The notes under the pieces: model-generated
Databases searched by the model: none
The model's input: the letters and a program-made list of their open reading frames with translations, nothing else
What the model was told of the DNA's origin: nothing
Assembly: GCF_016652235.1 (NCBI RefSeq)
Contig: NZ_JAEPKU010000005.1
Location: forward strand, 1-64,000
From: Dysgonomonas sp. Marseille-P4677
GTDB taxonomy: Bacteria; Bacteroidota; Bacteroidia; Bacteroidales; Dysgonomonadaceae
Direction: 5' to 3'
Length of the DNA stretch: 64,000 nt
Program-made: the position numbers and the translations under genes
Shown here: positions 51,990 to 63,000 of the stretch, piece after piece
Numbering within the stretch: position 1 is the stretch's first letter
How the letters are laid out: every line of letters begins with the position of its first letter

Positions 51990-53885
51990 ATGATTAACAA
52001 CATATTACTGCGAAGCGCTTTTCTGATCCTTCTGTTTTTTTCGTCATTGATCATACAGAGCAAAGACATAAAAAAAGAAACGGAAGGAGACAGAAGGGCA
52101 AAAGGAATCGAATCTCAGGCCGACCGAAAATTTATCCGTCAGGATTTTGATGAGGCTATGGCAATTTATGAAAAGGCTTTCAGTTATCCGCTAAGTGCCG
52201 AATATGGAGGTGCTCTTCATCTAAAAGTAGGGCGATTGTATCTGACACTGTTAGATTATGCGGCAGCAACGCCACATTACGAATCGGCTATGGCTATGGC
52301 TAGTGAACTATTTAGTTCGACAGATGTGTGTAACTATTTGGATGCTCTACGCTTTTCAGGGCAGAAAATGAAAGCTATCGGAGTTGCTCGGAGATATGCT
52401 TATCGTGATGCTTATCATTCCGACCAACGTTACCAGAATATCTTACATGCTCTAAATTATGAAGGAGGTTTTTTGCCAATAGGTACACCCGAATTTACAG
52501 TTAAAGGAATGGATAATGCAAATACTCCCAATTCAGAGTTTTGGGTTGGAGTAAAGGCCGGGGAATATTTTTATGCAAGCAGTAAGAGCCGGTTTCACGA
52601 TCCAAGTAAGAAATTTTACCACCGCAGTAATTATTTTTCGTTGGATGAATCCTCTGAATATTCCATTAAAAATGAAGGAAATACTAAGAAGAGTTTATTG
52701 GATATGATTCCTACCAGCTTACAAAATGGACCTATGTCCTTTTCCCAAAATATGACCAAGATGGTAGTTACTCAGATCCATTATGGAAAAGGAGACGGTA
52801 TTGGCATGACTGCTCAGGGGCTGAATACCTTCCAAACTCGATTATATTACTCAGATTATGACCAGAAACGCAAAGGTTGGTCTTCTTTCAAAGAAGCTTT
52901 CCCTCAGAAAGAAGGAAGTTCATATTCTCATCCTTTCATATTCAATAATGATCGATCCCTTCTTTTTGCTTCCGATGCTCCTGGTGGTTTTGGCGGATAC
53001 GATATATATGTTGCTCATTGGAATGATCGTACAGGTACTTGGGGCGATCCTATCAATCTAGGTTCTCAGGTAAATACCGAAGGAGATGAAATATCTCCGG
53101 GCCTATTTAATAATGAACTGATTTTTTCGTCCAATGGTCATGTTGGTTTTGGTGGATATGACGTATATGGCATAACATACGAAGAAGGACAAGCTGTAGC
53201 TGGTAGCTTGGTTCATTTCGATTATCCTATAAATACTGTTCATAATGACTTTAGTTTATTACATATCGATGAGAACAAGGGCTATATTGTTTCCGATAGG
53301 AAATTGGCAAGCAAGGATGATATTTTCTATTTCGAAAGGAATACAGGTGGCGAAAGAAAAAAACAGATGCTATTTGGAATGACTGAATCTAAAGCTGTAA
53401 GCAATGGTTCTATCAATTTAATTCGCGAAGAGCGAAAGATTAACATTCCTTTAAGAGAAGTTTTGCCAGGCAGTCAATTTGTTGAAAATGTATTAAGTCT
53501 GTATTTCGATTTCAATTCTTACAAATTGGAAAAAGAGGGATTGCAAGCTCTTAATACATGGTATAAGACTGCTGATTTAAGTAAGATAGATACATTGATA
53601 GTAGAAGGTTACGCTGATGAAATTGGAGGGCAACAATATAATTTGGCCTTATCAGAGAAAAGAGCTCTTGAAGTCAGCAGTTGGCTACAAGATCAAAATA
53701 TAACGCTAAAGTTGATGGTACAAGGTAAGGGACAAATTCCGGCTGACATTGATTTTTCAGACCTATTTCCGGGATATAGCAGGGAACTATCCAGTTCTTC
53801 ACTCTATAAATCTCTTCCGTTAGTAAACAGAATACAACTTAATAGGGAAGCTCGGCGAGTAGATATAAAAGCAATAACAAAATAA
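51990..53885 (+). CDS. OmpA family protein with PD40-like propeller segment
   Basis: The 631-residue protein has an N-terminal signal (about 1-24), a TPR-like helical region (about 35-140), a beta-propeller-like stretch with PD40 features (about 310-415; G-G-F-G-G-Y-D-I-Y and G-F-G-G-Y-D-V-Y), and a C-terminal OmpA domain (about 500-630). The peptidoglycan-binding residues appear intact (G-Y-A-D-E-I-G-G-Q-Q-Y-N-L-A-L-S-E-K-R-A). The architecture resembles PorE of the type IX system, but the gene lies in a fimbrial cluster, so I read it as the cell-wall anchor of this appendage. Confidence 0.87.
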   Translation: MINNILLRSAFLILLFFSSLIIQSKDIKKETEGDRRAKGIESQADRKFIRQDFDEAMAIYEKAFSYPLSAEYGGALHLKVGRLYLTLLDYAAATPHYESAMAMASELFSSTDVCNYLDALRFSGQKMKAIGVARRYAYRDAYHSDQRYQNILHALNYEGGFLPIGTPEFTVKGMDNANTPNSEFWVGVKAGEYFYASSKSRFHDPSKKFYHRSNYFSLDESSEYSIKNEGNTKKSLLDMIPTSLQNGPMSFSQNMTKMVVTQIHYGKGDGIGMTAQGLNTFQTRLYYSDYDQKRKGWSSFKEAFPQKEGSSYSHPFIFNNDRSLLFASDAPGGFGGYDIYVAHWNDRTGTWGDPINLGSQVNTEGDEISPGLFNNELIFSSNGHVGFGGYDVYGITYEEGQAVAGSLVHFDYPINTVHNDFSLLHIDENKGYIVSDRKLASKDDIFYFERNTGGERKKQMLFGMTESKAVSNGSINLIREERKINIPLREVLPGSQFVENVLSLYFDFNSYKLEKEGLQALNTWYKTADLSKIDTLIVEGYADEIGGQQYNLALSEKRALEVSSWLQDQNITLKLMVQGKGQIPADIDFSDLFPGYSRELSSSSLYKSLPLVNRIQLNREARRVDIKAITK

Positions 53886-53899
53886 ATATTTAGATCACA

Positions 53900-56359
53900 A
53901 TGCAGTTAAGAAGGAAATTATATGCCACTTTGGTAGTTTTAGTGCTGTCATCGGTATATCCGTTAGTTAAGATTCAGGCCCAATATATGCCTGTTGTTTA
54001 TGACAGGACGTATGGGGAAGGAATTACATATCAATATACCTGTCCGGTTACGAATGGGGAGGTTGCACTTGTAGGGAGTAATGGTGGAATTACAACCATA
54101 ACATGGATTGGAAGAGATGGGAAAGCAGAGGCCTCCCGTACCTTGGACAAAGGTTTTGAGTCTGTAAACAATACCTATCACATAGGTAATCGTAAGCTCT
54201 TGATTCTAGGACAGTCTCAAAACTGGCTATCTAAGAAAAAAGATAAAAACTCTTATGGACGATTTATTATTACTGACGAAACAGGAGCGATATTGAAAGA
54301 CGTTACTGTTGGGGAGGCTGGGAGTGAATTGTTTTGCGGACAACAACTTAAAGATGGAAGTGTAATACTTGGTGGATATGAACCTCGTCCGGGTGGTATC
54401 CGTGCCGGAATGTTAGTCAAAGTGGATTCTTCGGGTAAGGTTGTCTATAAATACGTATCCGATGAAGGAGGTCCATGTATAGGATTTGATGTACTAGGTA
54501 GCTCCAGAGAATATATCCATGCAGCATTTACAGCAGAAGAAGGGACTGTTTCAGCAGTGGTAAGACTTGATAGCGAGGGCAAGCCGGTATTTGTTACCAA
54601 ATTGCCTGAACCAGAGTTCCAGCTTTGCAGAATGTTAACAGCTGAAGATGATCACATATTTTTAATTGGAAATAGTCAGATTGCAGGAGGACGTGTTGTA
54701 AAGATACGTCCGGAAGGAGATATTATTTTCAGTAAAGAGATTGTTCCGGCTTCAAGCGAAACTTCATTGCAATATTTATCAATTGCAAAGAATGGGAATG
54801 TTCTCGTTGGTGGAAACGCGACAGATAAAAGTTATTATTCTCTATTACGTAATGATGGTACAGACCTGCAAAAATATATACTTAAAGGAGCTGTTTCGGG
54901 AATGGAAATGGATGCTGCTTCCGGAGAGTCTGTTATTGTAGGATTTGATTCTGAGCGAAATCGTGGAACAATAATCGGTCTATCCAAAGATGGACGCCAG
55001 ATATATCAAAAAGCTACTGACGGAAACTTTGATCAGGTGCATATGACTACGAATGGTATATTCTTAACCAGCAGATCTAGTGGACGCGTATGTATGCTAT
55101 CTGCTTCGGGAGAACTTCTTTTCGATCGTTATGCTATAGAAGATGACAGAAAAGTTTTTGAGGAAATTCTATTTACCTCAAACGGCGACATACTTTTCAA
55201 AGATGTAAAAAATCGCCTGATTAAACTAGGACATGGATTATATGTATCCGATGTGAAAATCAATAAACCTGTAAATGGCTATACAACAGCAATATTTACG
55301 GTTACACTCACGGGTTATCCAACAACTGATCAGGGTGCTCCGATTCCTGTTAGAGTGGAATATTACACTCAGGATGGAACTGCCAATAAGAATGATAATT
55401 ATACTCCTGTAAAAGGAAGCCTGTCTTTCGTTCCATCGAACGATGGAACAGGGCGTCATATGATAAAACAAGACGTAGAAGTTCCTGTGAAGGCTAATAA
55501 TCTGATGGAAGGACGTAAAATGTTCGAACTGATTTTGGCAAATGTAGAGCAGAGTTATCTGGTAAAATCTGTCGGTATAGGAGATATCGAAGATCAGGAA
55601 GTATTGGTGAAGCTGATAAATACTCGTGATGGTCTGGAAGGAATGCAGGATGTAGAATATCAGTTAGGTATCTTTAAAACCAATGGAGAAGAACTAATCA
55701 ATGCTACCGGTTCTGATATCATTGTTGAAGGTATTTATGGTAAAGGCACAGCTGATAATCTAGACTTTGATATGGGTATTAGTCCAAGAGTAGTGATAGG
55801 AAAAGGTGCGAATTCAGGAAGATTTAATGTAAAAACATTAGAAGATACACGTTATGAATTACCTAAATCGGTAGTTGTCGATTTTAGAAAAATATATGCA
55901 ATCAATGATGCTAATATCAATTTCGAAAGCTCTATGTTAAGCTGTACCGGTACTATTGTAGATCAGGCTGCTCATGTGGCTATAAGCTCACTAGGAGATC
56001 ATGGGCGAATGAATAATATTGTTTCCGGATTCTTCAAAGTCTCTTTATTGAGAGCTTCGGATGGTGCATTGCTCACTAATGCTACAGGAGGAGATATCTC
56101 TATTACTTGTTCGGTTGGAGCACAAACAACAGCTGAAGAAGGTAAAGACTTCGTATTTACAAATCGTCATGATTTGCGTATCTGGGGAGATGGCAACCGT
56201 AGTGCTATTAATTTAAATGGTATTATCCTGCATAATACAGAGAATGCGGGTGTGAAAAAACTAGCAGTAGAAATAAATTCAGTGAAAAAACCGGATAATG
56301 CACCAGAGATATTAATATCTCCTACCGAATCCTCAGCTGGATTTTCGATTGTAGAATAG
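53900..56359 (+). CDS. Secreted Calx-beta-like multidomain protein
   Basis: The 819-residue protein has a signal peptide (about 1-27, ending I-Q-A-Q). The first half (about 30-440) is a propeller-like region with repeated short strands (G-N-S-Q-I-A-G-G-R and similar). The second half has Calx-beta-like repeats (about 450-575, with Y-Y-T-Q-D-G-T-A-N and D-N-Y-T-P-V-K-G-S-L-S-F, and further copies to 815). Calx-beta folds often carry adhesion sites and bind calcium. The gene is 14 bases after the OmpA gene. It may form a stalk or adhesin linked to the outer membrane. Confidence 0.8.
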   Translation: MQLRRKLYATLVVLVLSSVYPLVKIQAQYMPVVYDRTYGEGITYQYTCPVTNGEVALVGSNGGITTITWIGRDGKAEASRTLDKGFESVNNTYHIGNRKLLILGQSQNWLSKKKDKNSYGRFIITDETGAILKDVTVGEAGSELFCGQQLKDGSVILGGYEPRPGGIRAGMLVKVDSSGKVVYKYVSDEGGPCIGFDVLGSSREYIHAAFTAEEGTVSAVVRLDSEGKPVFVTKLPEPEFQLCRMLTAEDDHIFLIGNSQIAGGRVVKIRPEGDIIFSKEIVPASSETSLQYLSIAKNGNVLVGGNATDKSYYSLLRNDGTDLQKYILKGAVSGMEMDAASGESVIVGFDSERNRGTIIGLSKDGRQIYQKATDGNFDQVHMTTNGIFLTSRSSGRVCMLSASGELLFDRYAIEDDRKVFEEILFTSNGDILFKDVKNRLIKLGHGLYVSDVKINKPVNGYTTAIFTVTLTGYPTTDQGAPIPVRVEYYTQDGTANKNDNYTPVKGSLSFVPSNDGTGRHMIKQDVEVPVKANNLMEGRKMFELILANVEQSYLVKSVGIGDIEDQEVLVKLINTRDGLEGMQDVEYQLGIFKTNGEELINATGSDIIVEGIYGKGTADNLDFDMGISPRVVIGKGANSGRFNVKTLEDTRYELPKSVVVDFRKIYAINDANINFESSMLSCTGTIVDQAAHVAISSLGDHGRMNNIVSGFFKVSLLRASDGALLTNATGGDISITCSVGAQTTAEEGKDFVFTNRHDLRIWGDGNRSAINLNGIILHNTENAGVKKLAVEINSVKKPDNAPEILISPTESSAGFSIVE

Positions 56360-56421
56360 TAAAGATAAAAGGATAATAGAAGTCCGGGGGTCATTTATAA
56401 TTTGAATTAAAAGAAAAAGTA

Positions 56422-56919
56422 ATGAAAAAAATAGATATTCCTTTGATTTTATCATTCAGGTATTCACAGGTTCAGGAATTTGTAATATATGCAGGCTCGC
56501 GAAAAGGAGCAGTGGCATGTGGCACAAATGGAGTGAAACCATCCGATTTATGGAAAGAAGAGATAGAAGAGAAAGAAAATCTATATAAAGAAATGGGATT
56601 ACTTTTTATAGATGATACCCGGCTGAAAATTATTCCCCATGGTTATTTCTATAAGTACAGACTGAAAGAGGAAACTATTGAAGTCTTGACTTCTGAATAT
56701 GACGAATGGATCCCTTTTGCATATGGAAACAGAAATAAATTAACAATAAAGCTGGGCCTGACAGGAGTGGATATTCGAGGTAGAGAAAAGAGACGTTCAT
56801 TAAATAATGATGAGACATGTTGGGGTGCATTCAACTATGCCGGTTTGTCTACTTTATCTCTACTGAAGAATAAGAAAGAAAGGATAGCCTGGTGCAACAT
56901 TCATTATACTTTTCAATAA
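56422..56919 (+). CDS. Orphan protein in the fimbrial cluster
   Basis: The 165-residue protein shows no clear signal peptide; the N-terminus (M-K-K-I-D-I-P-L-I-L-S-F-R-Y) looks like the start of a beta domain. L-K-I-I-P-H-G-Y-F-Y-K-Y near residue 75 and D-E-W-I-P-F-A-Y-G near 95 are the clearest stretches. It ends I-H-Y-T-F-Q. I do not recognise it. The gene sits between the Calx-beta gene and the second fimbrillin, in the same direction, so it is probably part of the operon. Confidence 0.65.
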   Translation: MKKIDIPLILSFRYSQVQEFVIYAGSRKGAVACGTNGVKPSDLWKEEIEEKENLYKEMGLLFIDDTRLKIIPHGYFYKYRLKEETIEVLTSEYDEWIPFAYGNRNKLTIKLGLTGVDIRGREKRRSLNNDETCWGAFNYAGLSTLSLLKNKKERIAWCNIHYTFQ

Positions 56920-56959
56920 ATTAACAGAAACTTGGTTCAAAACAAAAGATGAAATTAAA

Positions 56960-58345
56960 ATGGAAAAAATGAATATAAAGAAACATATTAATCTGCTAAT
57001 ATATATATTAGTGGGAATGCTTATGTATTCATGTTCCGGAGAGGAATCTATACCAGTAGTTGACAATACTGGGCAGCAGGCAACAACCCTTTCTATATTA
57101 TTTAATGCCCCTCAAGAAGGAGGGTTGAAGTCTTCGGGCAATCCGGAGATAGATGCTGAAAGTAAAATCTATAGCCTTGAAGTAATTGTCTTTAAATCTC
57201 AGGGAGAGGCTGAAGAAGGAAAATTGGATGGATATGGATGTGTCACTCGCAAAACGAGAGATGTAATCGGACAAACTTATGACAAAGAATATATAGAGAT
57301 TGACGAAATACAAGGAGTAAAGCTAACGGCAGGTAAACGGGATGTTTATGTTGTAGCGAATGCGCCAGACAGTTGCTTCGGCTCTGTTAAAAATCTTCAG
57401 GAATTTCTGAGTAAATATGAAAGCTTATCTACACAAGGGCGTTATCCTCATCCTGGTAATGTAACTCCTGATCCGAATGAAGAATTGCCAATTGGAGGTA
57501 TAAATCCTTCCAATCTGAAAACAAATCTGACAATGTGCAATTATATTAAAGATGTGGCTTTTAATAATTTGTATGAACAGCATTATTTGGGATATACTAC
57601 AAATTCAGGTCGGCCTACAGGCGTTGCCCCCAGCCATGGAAATCCTTTATTTGGTACCGATCCCTTCCTATTGGAGCGCCTAGTAGCTAGAGTTGCTATA
57701 GAAAAAATCGAATTTGCCTTCCCTGCCGACGGACTTCTCTTCGAGCCGGGTTATAATAAGTCAACGAACTATACATATCAGATTGATTCTGTATTTATGA
57801 TGAATGTGAGGACGAATTCGAAATTTGCAGCTGGCTCTCAACCCGAATTTGCAGAAAAGTTTGGTCATGGATGTAACATTGGCTATTCATTTCTCAATCA
57901 ACCGGGTCGTTTGAGTGATCTGCATCAAGAGAGTCAACTTACCGATTTCTTAGTAGAAGCCATAACCACTCCTAACTACGATATCAGTAAAAATGCAACG
58001 CCTTTATGGTTTTATGCTTTTGAAAATGAAGATAATGCTCATCCTACCTACTTAGTAATAGGGGTAAAGTATAATTTCAAAAGTACGAAGGATAACAGTC
58101 TCAAGACTGTAAAAAGTTATTATCAGGTGGTCGTAAATCCACCTGCATCGGGAAAACTAGCTAACCATGACTATATCAAACGAAATTATCAGTATCAGAT
58201 TACAGCTATAATAAAAGGACTTGGCGGTATGTATGGTAATAATCCGACTCCATTAAAGAGCTCGAATGTCGCTAATTCTGATATAGAGATAACTGAAACT
58301 GTAGGACGAAATCTGTTCCCTTGGACTGGAGATACTTACAGATAA
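56960..58345 (+). CDS. Mfa1-like fimbrillin lipoprotein, second pair
   Basis: The 461-residue lipoprotein has a lipobox (L-M-Y-S-C, cysteine at about 25). L-E-V-I-V-F-K-S-Q-G near residue 74, K-R-D-V-Y-V-V-A-N-A-P near 128 and L-L-E-R-L-V-A-R-V-A-I-E-K-I near 237 match the Mfa1 pattern; R-V and related residues near the cleavage region suggest arginine-specific processing before polymerisation. It ends F-P-W-T-G-D-T-Y-R. It is followed after 13 bases by an Mfa2-like gene, making a second fimbrillin/anchor pair in the same cluster. Confidence 0.83.
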   Translation: MEKMNIKKHINLLIYILVGMLMYSCSGEESIPVVDNTGQQATTLSILFNAPQEGGLKSSGNPEIDAESKIYSLEVIVFKSQGEAEEGKLDGYGCVTRKTRDVIGQTYDKEYIEIDEIQGVKLTAGKRDVYVVANAPDSCFGSVKNLQEFLSKYESLSTQGRYPHPGNVTPDPNEELPIGGINPSNLKTNLTMCNYIKDVAFNNLYEQHYLGYTTNSGRPTGVAPSHGNPLFGTDPFLLERLVARVAIEKIEFAFPADGLLFEPGYNKSTNYTYQIDSVFMMNVRTNSKFAAGSQPEFAEKFGHGCNIGYSFLNQPGRLSDLHQESQLTDFLVEAITTPNYDISKNATPLWFYAFENEDNAHPTYLVIGVKYNFKSTKDNSLKTVKSYYQVVVNPPASGKLANHDYIKRNYQYQITAIIKGLGGMYGNNPTPLKSSNVANSDIEITETVGRNLFPWTGDTYR

Positions 58346-58358
58346 AAACGAAATAACT

Positions 58359-59405
58359 ATGAATAAAAATATTAGTATAAGCTTATTTTCTGATAACGTG
58401 ATTTTATCTATAAAAGCATTTAGTGTATTTGTCATATGCATATTATTATTACTTTTTTCAGCATGTGACAGTGATAAGATTGCTGATGTAGATATGGATG
58501 AGCCTTCCGAATCAAATGTAACAATGGTTTTTAAGGCCGGAACAAACTCTCTGTTTATGGAAAATACTTCTATCTACGTATTCACTAACACAGATAAATT
58601 TGTAGAGAAGAAATTGAATGTGAATGTAACAGACAACAAACTGTCTACTTATATGCCTGTTGGGACATGGAATCTTGCACTCTTGACATGCGATGAAAGC
58701 TTGGCTGGAAAAATAATTCTTCCGCCATATGCAGGAGCTAGTTCCTGCCCTATGTGGAAAACCGGATTTACCGATCATACCGAAGAATTCTTGTCACAGG
58801 CTCCGGCCGAACTCAGGTATGATTCACTGTTGAATACAGTTATAACCGAAAACATGCAAACGAGAAAGCAAGCTACACTGAATAGAAATGTAGCAAAGAT
58901 TCAAGTTATATTGAAAAAATATACAGGCTTTGACGAGATAGATCTTGGAAAAAATGACTTTGCTTTTGTTGATTTGCTGGAAGTTCCTACGACACTCAAT
59001 TGGAGAGGAGAGTATTATCCGAATAAGACAAATCCTGATAATTCAGGCAATAAGCCGATAAGAGAATATTTCAATTTTAAGTCCAAATTGGTAGGAGGCG
59101 TTGAGGAATTAGTAGCTGACACTATTGATTACATTATTCCTGCACATAGAGGTTCTGATGCTTTCGCAACCCATCATATTGATACAACTACCCATAAGTT
59201 GAAGTTACAGATTAGTATGCCACTAAAAGGGACAAGCTATTTTGGAAAAACCCGAACTCCTATTGAAATATCTTATGTACCTAAAATTAACAGGATAATA
59301 CAGTTGACAGTTACTTTCAGGGGAGAGCCGGATACATATCTTGATGTCAAAGTGGGCGTAAAAGACTGGGAGGATCCCATCAAGCAGGAAGTTGAATTTG
59401 AATAG
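58359..59405 (+). CDS. FimB/Mfa2-like lipoprotein, second pair
   Basis: The 348-residue lipoprotein has a long hydrophobic N-terminus with a lipobox (L-L-F-S-A-C, cysteine at about 36). The mature part has M-V-F-K-A-G-T-N-S-L-F, T-S-I-Y-V-F-T-N and V-G-T-W-N-L-A-L-L-T-C near residues 55-105, the pattern of Mfa2/FimB proteins. R-N-V-A-K-I-Q-V-I-L-K near residue 178 matches the R-V-A/R-I-C segment in the other fimbrial proteins. The C-terminus has K-D-W-E-D-P-I-K-Q-E. It could be the anchor of the second fimbrillin. Confidence 0.78.
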   Translation: MNKNISISLFSDNVILSIKAFSVFVICILLLLFSACDSDKIADVDMDEPSESNVTMVFKAGTNSLFMENTSIYVFTNTDKFVEKKLNVNVTDNKLSTYMPVGTWNLALLTCDESLAGKIILPPYAGASSCPMWKTGFTDHTEEFLSQAPAELRYDSLLNTVITENMQTRKQATLNRNVAKIQVILKKYTGFDEIDLGKNDFAFVDLLEVPTTLNWRGEYYPNKTNPDNSGNKPIREYFNFKSKLVGGVEELVADTIDYIIPAHRGSDAFATHHIDTTTHKLKLQISMPLKGTSYFGKTRTPIEISYVPKINRIIQLTVTFRGEPDTYLDVKVGVKDWEDPIKQEVEFE

Positions 59406-59606
59406 GACAGGGATATTAAAAAAAGATAAGAAACCTGTGTATTCTAGATTGTATATGATTTAAGCTAACTGTATGTGTTACAGTTATTGTGAATAGATGT
59501 AATAATTGAAACTATTGAAAGAAATCCATACTAATTTCCGGTAATAGTTTTACTGGCGCTCTTGCAAAAGAAAGAGATTTAAAGCCAAAAAATATATAAA
59601 TAGATT

Positions 59607-60035
59607 ATGAAAAGAATACTACTTATTATATCATTCTTGATATTAACAACATTAATGAGTTATTCTCAAAACCTTAGCATAGATGGAACATGGACACTGG
59701 AGAAGATCGAAGTTACTATAACAACTGACGGACAAGACAGTAAAAAGACATATACTAAAAAAGACCAGTTTAAGACTCCAACTATTTGTGTTGAAAAACT
59801 TGAATTCGCACCGGAGAATAATCTATCAGTCCTATTCAGAGGCTGGGATAAAGCCGAAAGTGGCTCATACATTATTTCTGGTAATACATTAACATGGAAT
59901 CATCCTACCGCTGCGTATAAATTTCATATACAATATAATAATGGTGTTTTGGAAATGTTGCGTGAAGGAGAATATGCTATAGATGGTAAGATAAGTCAAT
60001 ATAAATATGTTCATTATCTGACTAAAACACGATAA
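59607..60035 (+). CDS. Lipocalin-like secreted protein
   Basis: The 142-residue protein has a signal peptide (about 1-20, ending S-Y-S-Q). I-D-G-T-W-T-L-E-K-I-E-V near residue 25 and S-G-S-Y-I-I-S-G-N-T-L-T-W near 86 match small lipocalin-like domains, which form a barrel that can hold a hydrophobic ligand. It lies 201 bases after the second anchor gene and 5 bases before the large IgGFc-binding-like gene, so it is probably cotranscribed with it. Confidence 0.78.
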   Translation: MKRILLIISFLILTTLMSYSQNLSIDGTWTLEKIEVTITTDGQDSKKTYTKKDQFKTPTICVEKLEFAPENNLSVLFRGWDKAESGSYIISGNTLTWNHPTAAYKFHIQYNNGVLEMLREGEYAIDGKISQYKYVHYLTKTR

Positions 60036-60040
60036 AAGAA

Positions 60041-63000
60041 ATGAAGAAGATACTATATATACTTACTCTATTTGTCGCATTCTTTAGTTTGGATGCTATA
60101 TCTCAGGGACAAGTAACAACTCAGGGTAAAGAATTCTATGTGGCATTCGGTAAGAATTTTACTCATGAGGCTAGTTCTAGTTCGCTAGATTTACAAATCC
60201 GAATTGTTGCAACAAATGCGGCAACAGTTACCCTTACGTTTACCGAATTGGGAACATCAGAAGTCGTAAATATTGCGGAGGGATCTGTCTACACTCGCCC
60301 TTTAACTACCACTGAAAAGAAAGCAGTTTATAGCAGTGTTACAGGTAAGAACTCCAAATCCCTGCATATCAGCTCTAACGAATATATTTCCGTATTTGCC
60401 TTGAATCAAGCTCAGGCCTCCACGGATGCAACTAATGTGTTGCCAATCAATAATCTTGGTACTTCTTATTTCCATCTTTCGTACAAATCTATAGGTGGAA
60501 CAGGAGATGGCTATACTCTTATAGGGAGCGAAGATAATACGCAAGTATATGAAAATGGCATATTGTTGACGACTCTCAATAGAGGAGAAGTTTATTCCTA
60601 CTATGTGTCTAGCTCGGATCTGACAGGTACACATATAACATCAGATAAACCGATAGCCTATTTTACTACTAATTCTTGTGTAAATATACCTATAGGGTAT
60701 ACGGCTTGTGACTGTCTTTATCAGCAACTTGCATCCGAATCTACTTGGGGTAGCACATTTCTGGTTCCGGTAACTTCTCAGGGGGTAGAACGAATCCGTG
60801 TACTGGCTTCACAGAACGGAACGACTATCACCTATCAGGGAGGGACTTTAAGAACAGATATAGGTAAAGGAAGTTTATCCCTAAACGCAGGTGAATTTGC
60901 TGAAATAGAAGTCAGGACAGTCGATAAAGGGTGTTATATAGTAGCCGATAAGCCTGTAGCGGTCGGTTCTTTTCTTACAGGAGTAGACTATGTAGTCGGA
61001 TCGCTAGGAGACCCCGCTTTTGCTTGGGTTCCTCCTGTGGAACAAACCGTAGGGCAAGTAGCTATAGCTCCGTTTATCCCATCGGGAACAACAAATCTTA
61101 CTAATCACTATGCTTTGATTGTCGCTAAAACTTTGGATAAAAATGAAACAAAGATGGGCATCGGTGCCGATCCAAATAGTGATCTAGTCGGAGGTACATG
61201 GATAGATCATCCTTCAGGATATTCATTTTACTCCTTTCAAATGACTAGTCGTACAGATACATATACTTTTGCTAATCCGGGTGGATTAACTGTGATGGGA
61301 TATGGTGTAGGAAATGTTGAATCATATTATTATCTGGCGGCATCGTCTTCTCGTAAATTAGATGCATACTATAGTATTAATGATACTCATTATCAGGACT
61401 ATAATGGACAGGTGTTTTGTAATGGGACTGCGGGACCTTACGCTATTAAAGGTGTTGTACAATATCCTATATCCGGTAATCCCGGAGATATCCGTTGGTT
61501 AATAAATGGCGTGGAAGAAGTATCTGCACAGGATCAACTGGCATGGACATTAAATTCCATAACACCGAATATTCCCGTAACGATTACAATGCGTGTTAAA
61601 AATAATGTTGGAGAAGTAGAAGATCTATCGACGACCTTTACCGTTTCTTCAATTAATAGACCGGTTATAACACCTTCTGGTACACAATTATTCTCTAACG
61701 GAGAACAAGTAATGTTAACTTCGACTTTGGCAGATGAATATCAATGGTATTTGAATGGAACAGCAATTGCCGGAGCTACTTCGCATACATATAATGCAAG
61801 TGTAGAAGGAATATATACTATTATTACTAAAAACTTGGCAGGCTGCGTTTCCGAAGCTAGTGTGCCCGTTATGGTTAAGCTGTATCCTGATAATATCAGT
61901 GAGGCGGATTGTTTTAGTGATGTGCCACAAACAAGTTTCTTGCCAATAGAGAAAAATGAAAGTAATCATAATGTACATTATTTAGCTCAGCCATTTGTAG
62001 GAGAACTAGATGAATACGGATCGATTGATGGCAAACTGGAGATTGTTACGACAAATCACGGGGCAACTGTAGGATATTCCGAAGCAATACTGGTCTTTGA
62101 TCAGGACCTAAAGTTAAAAAAGACAATTACTACAGAATTTCCGATGCGGGCAACCACTACTACGCCATTGGCATTAGTCCGTATAAATCCAACTGATAAA
62201 TATGCATTAATAATAGCGGCTTGTTATAATGATTATAGTTTATATGCTTATACAACAGAAGGAGAAAACGGGACTAAGGTCTGGAAATCAAACGCATCAT
62301 ACTATAATGTTTCTACAAAGATGGACAAAGTTCAAACAACTATATCTCCAGTAATTGGTGACATTAATAATGATGGCTATCCAGAAATATTGGCAGGAGA
62401 TAGAATCTTTGATGCGGAAACAGGAATATTGCTTGTTGAATTGCCCGATGGGGGGAGGGGATATAGGTCGTTAAATAGTGAAGGAGATATTACTGGAAAT
62501 AATTTAACCTCTATGCCAGTTTTAGCCGATATAGATAATGACGGCTATCTGGAAGTAGTTGGAGGAAATACGACATACAAGATCAATATAACAAATAGAA
62601 CAGGTACCACAGGAAATACAGCTACGGTTTTGGCTACAGCTGCTGCCGGAAAAGATGGGTTTACCTCTGTTGCAGATATTGATCTTGACGGACAGTTAGA
62701 CGTCATTGTATCTTATCAGACAGGTACGGTTGCTGCCGGAAATAGGTATCCTGCTATTATGGTGTGGAACGGAGCTACCGGAGATATTATAGGAGGTCCA
62801 ACTATGCCTACAGATATCGGAGGGGGTGCTTCTCGTGTATTTATAGGTAATATGGACAATAGCTATAAATACCCTGAAATGGCATTTTCGTATGTGAATA
62901 AACTAGTTGCGTTTAGCTATGACCCTACGGGCTTGACAAATACTACCAAGCTGGTTCAGAAATGGATTACTACTACTTCTGATGGATCAGGAGCAACAAC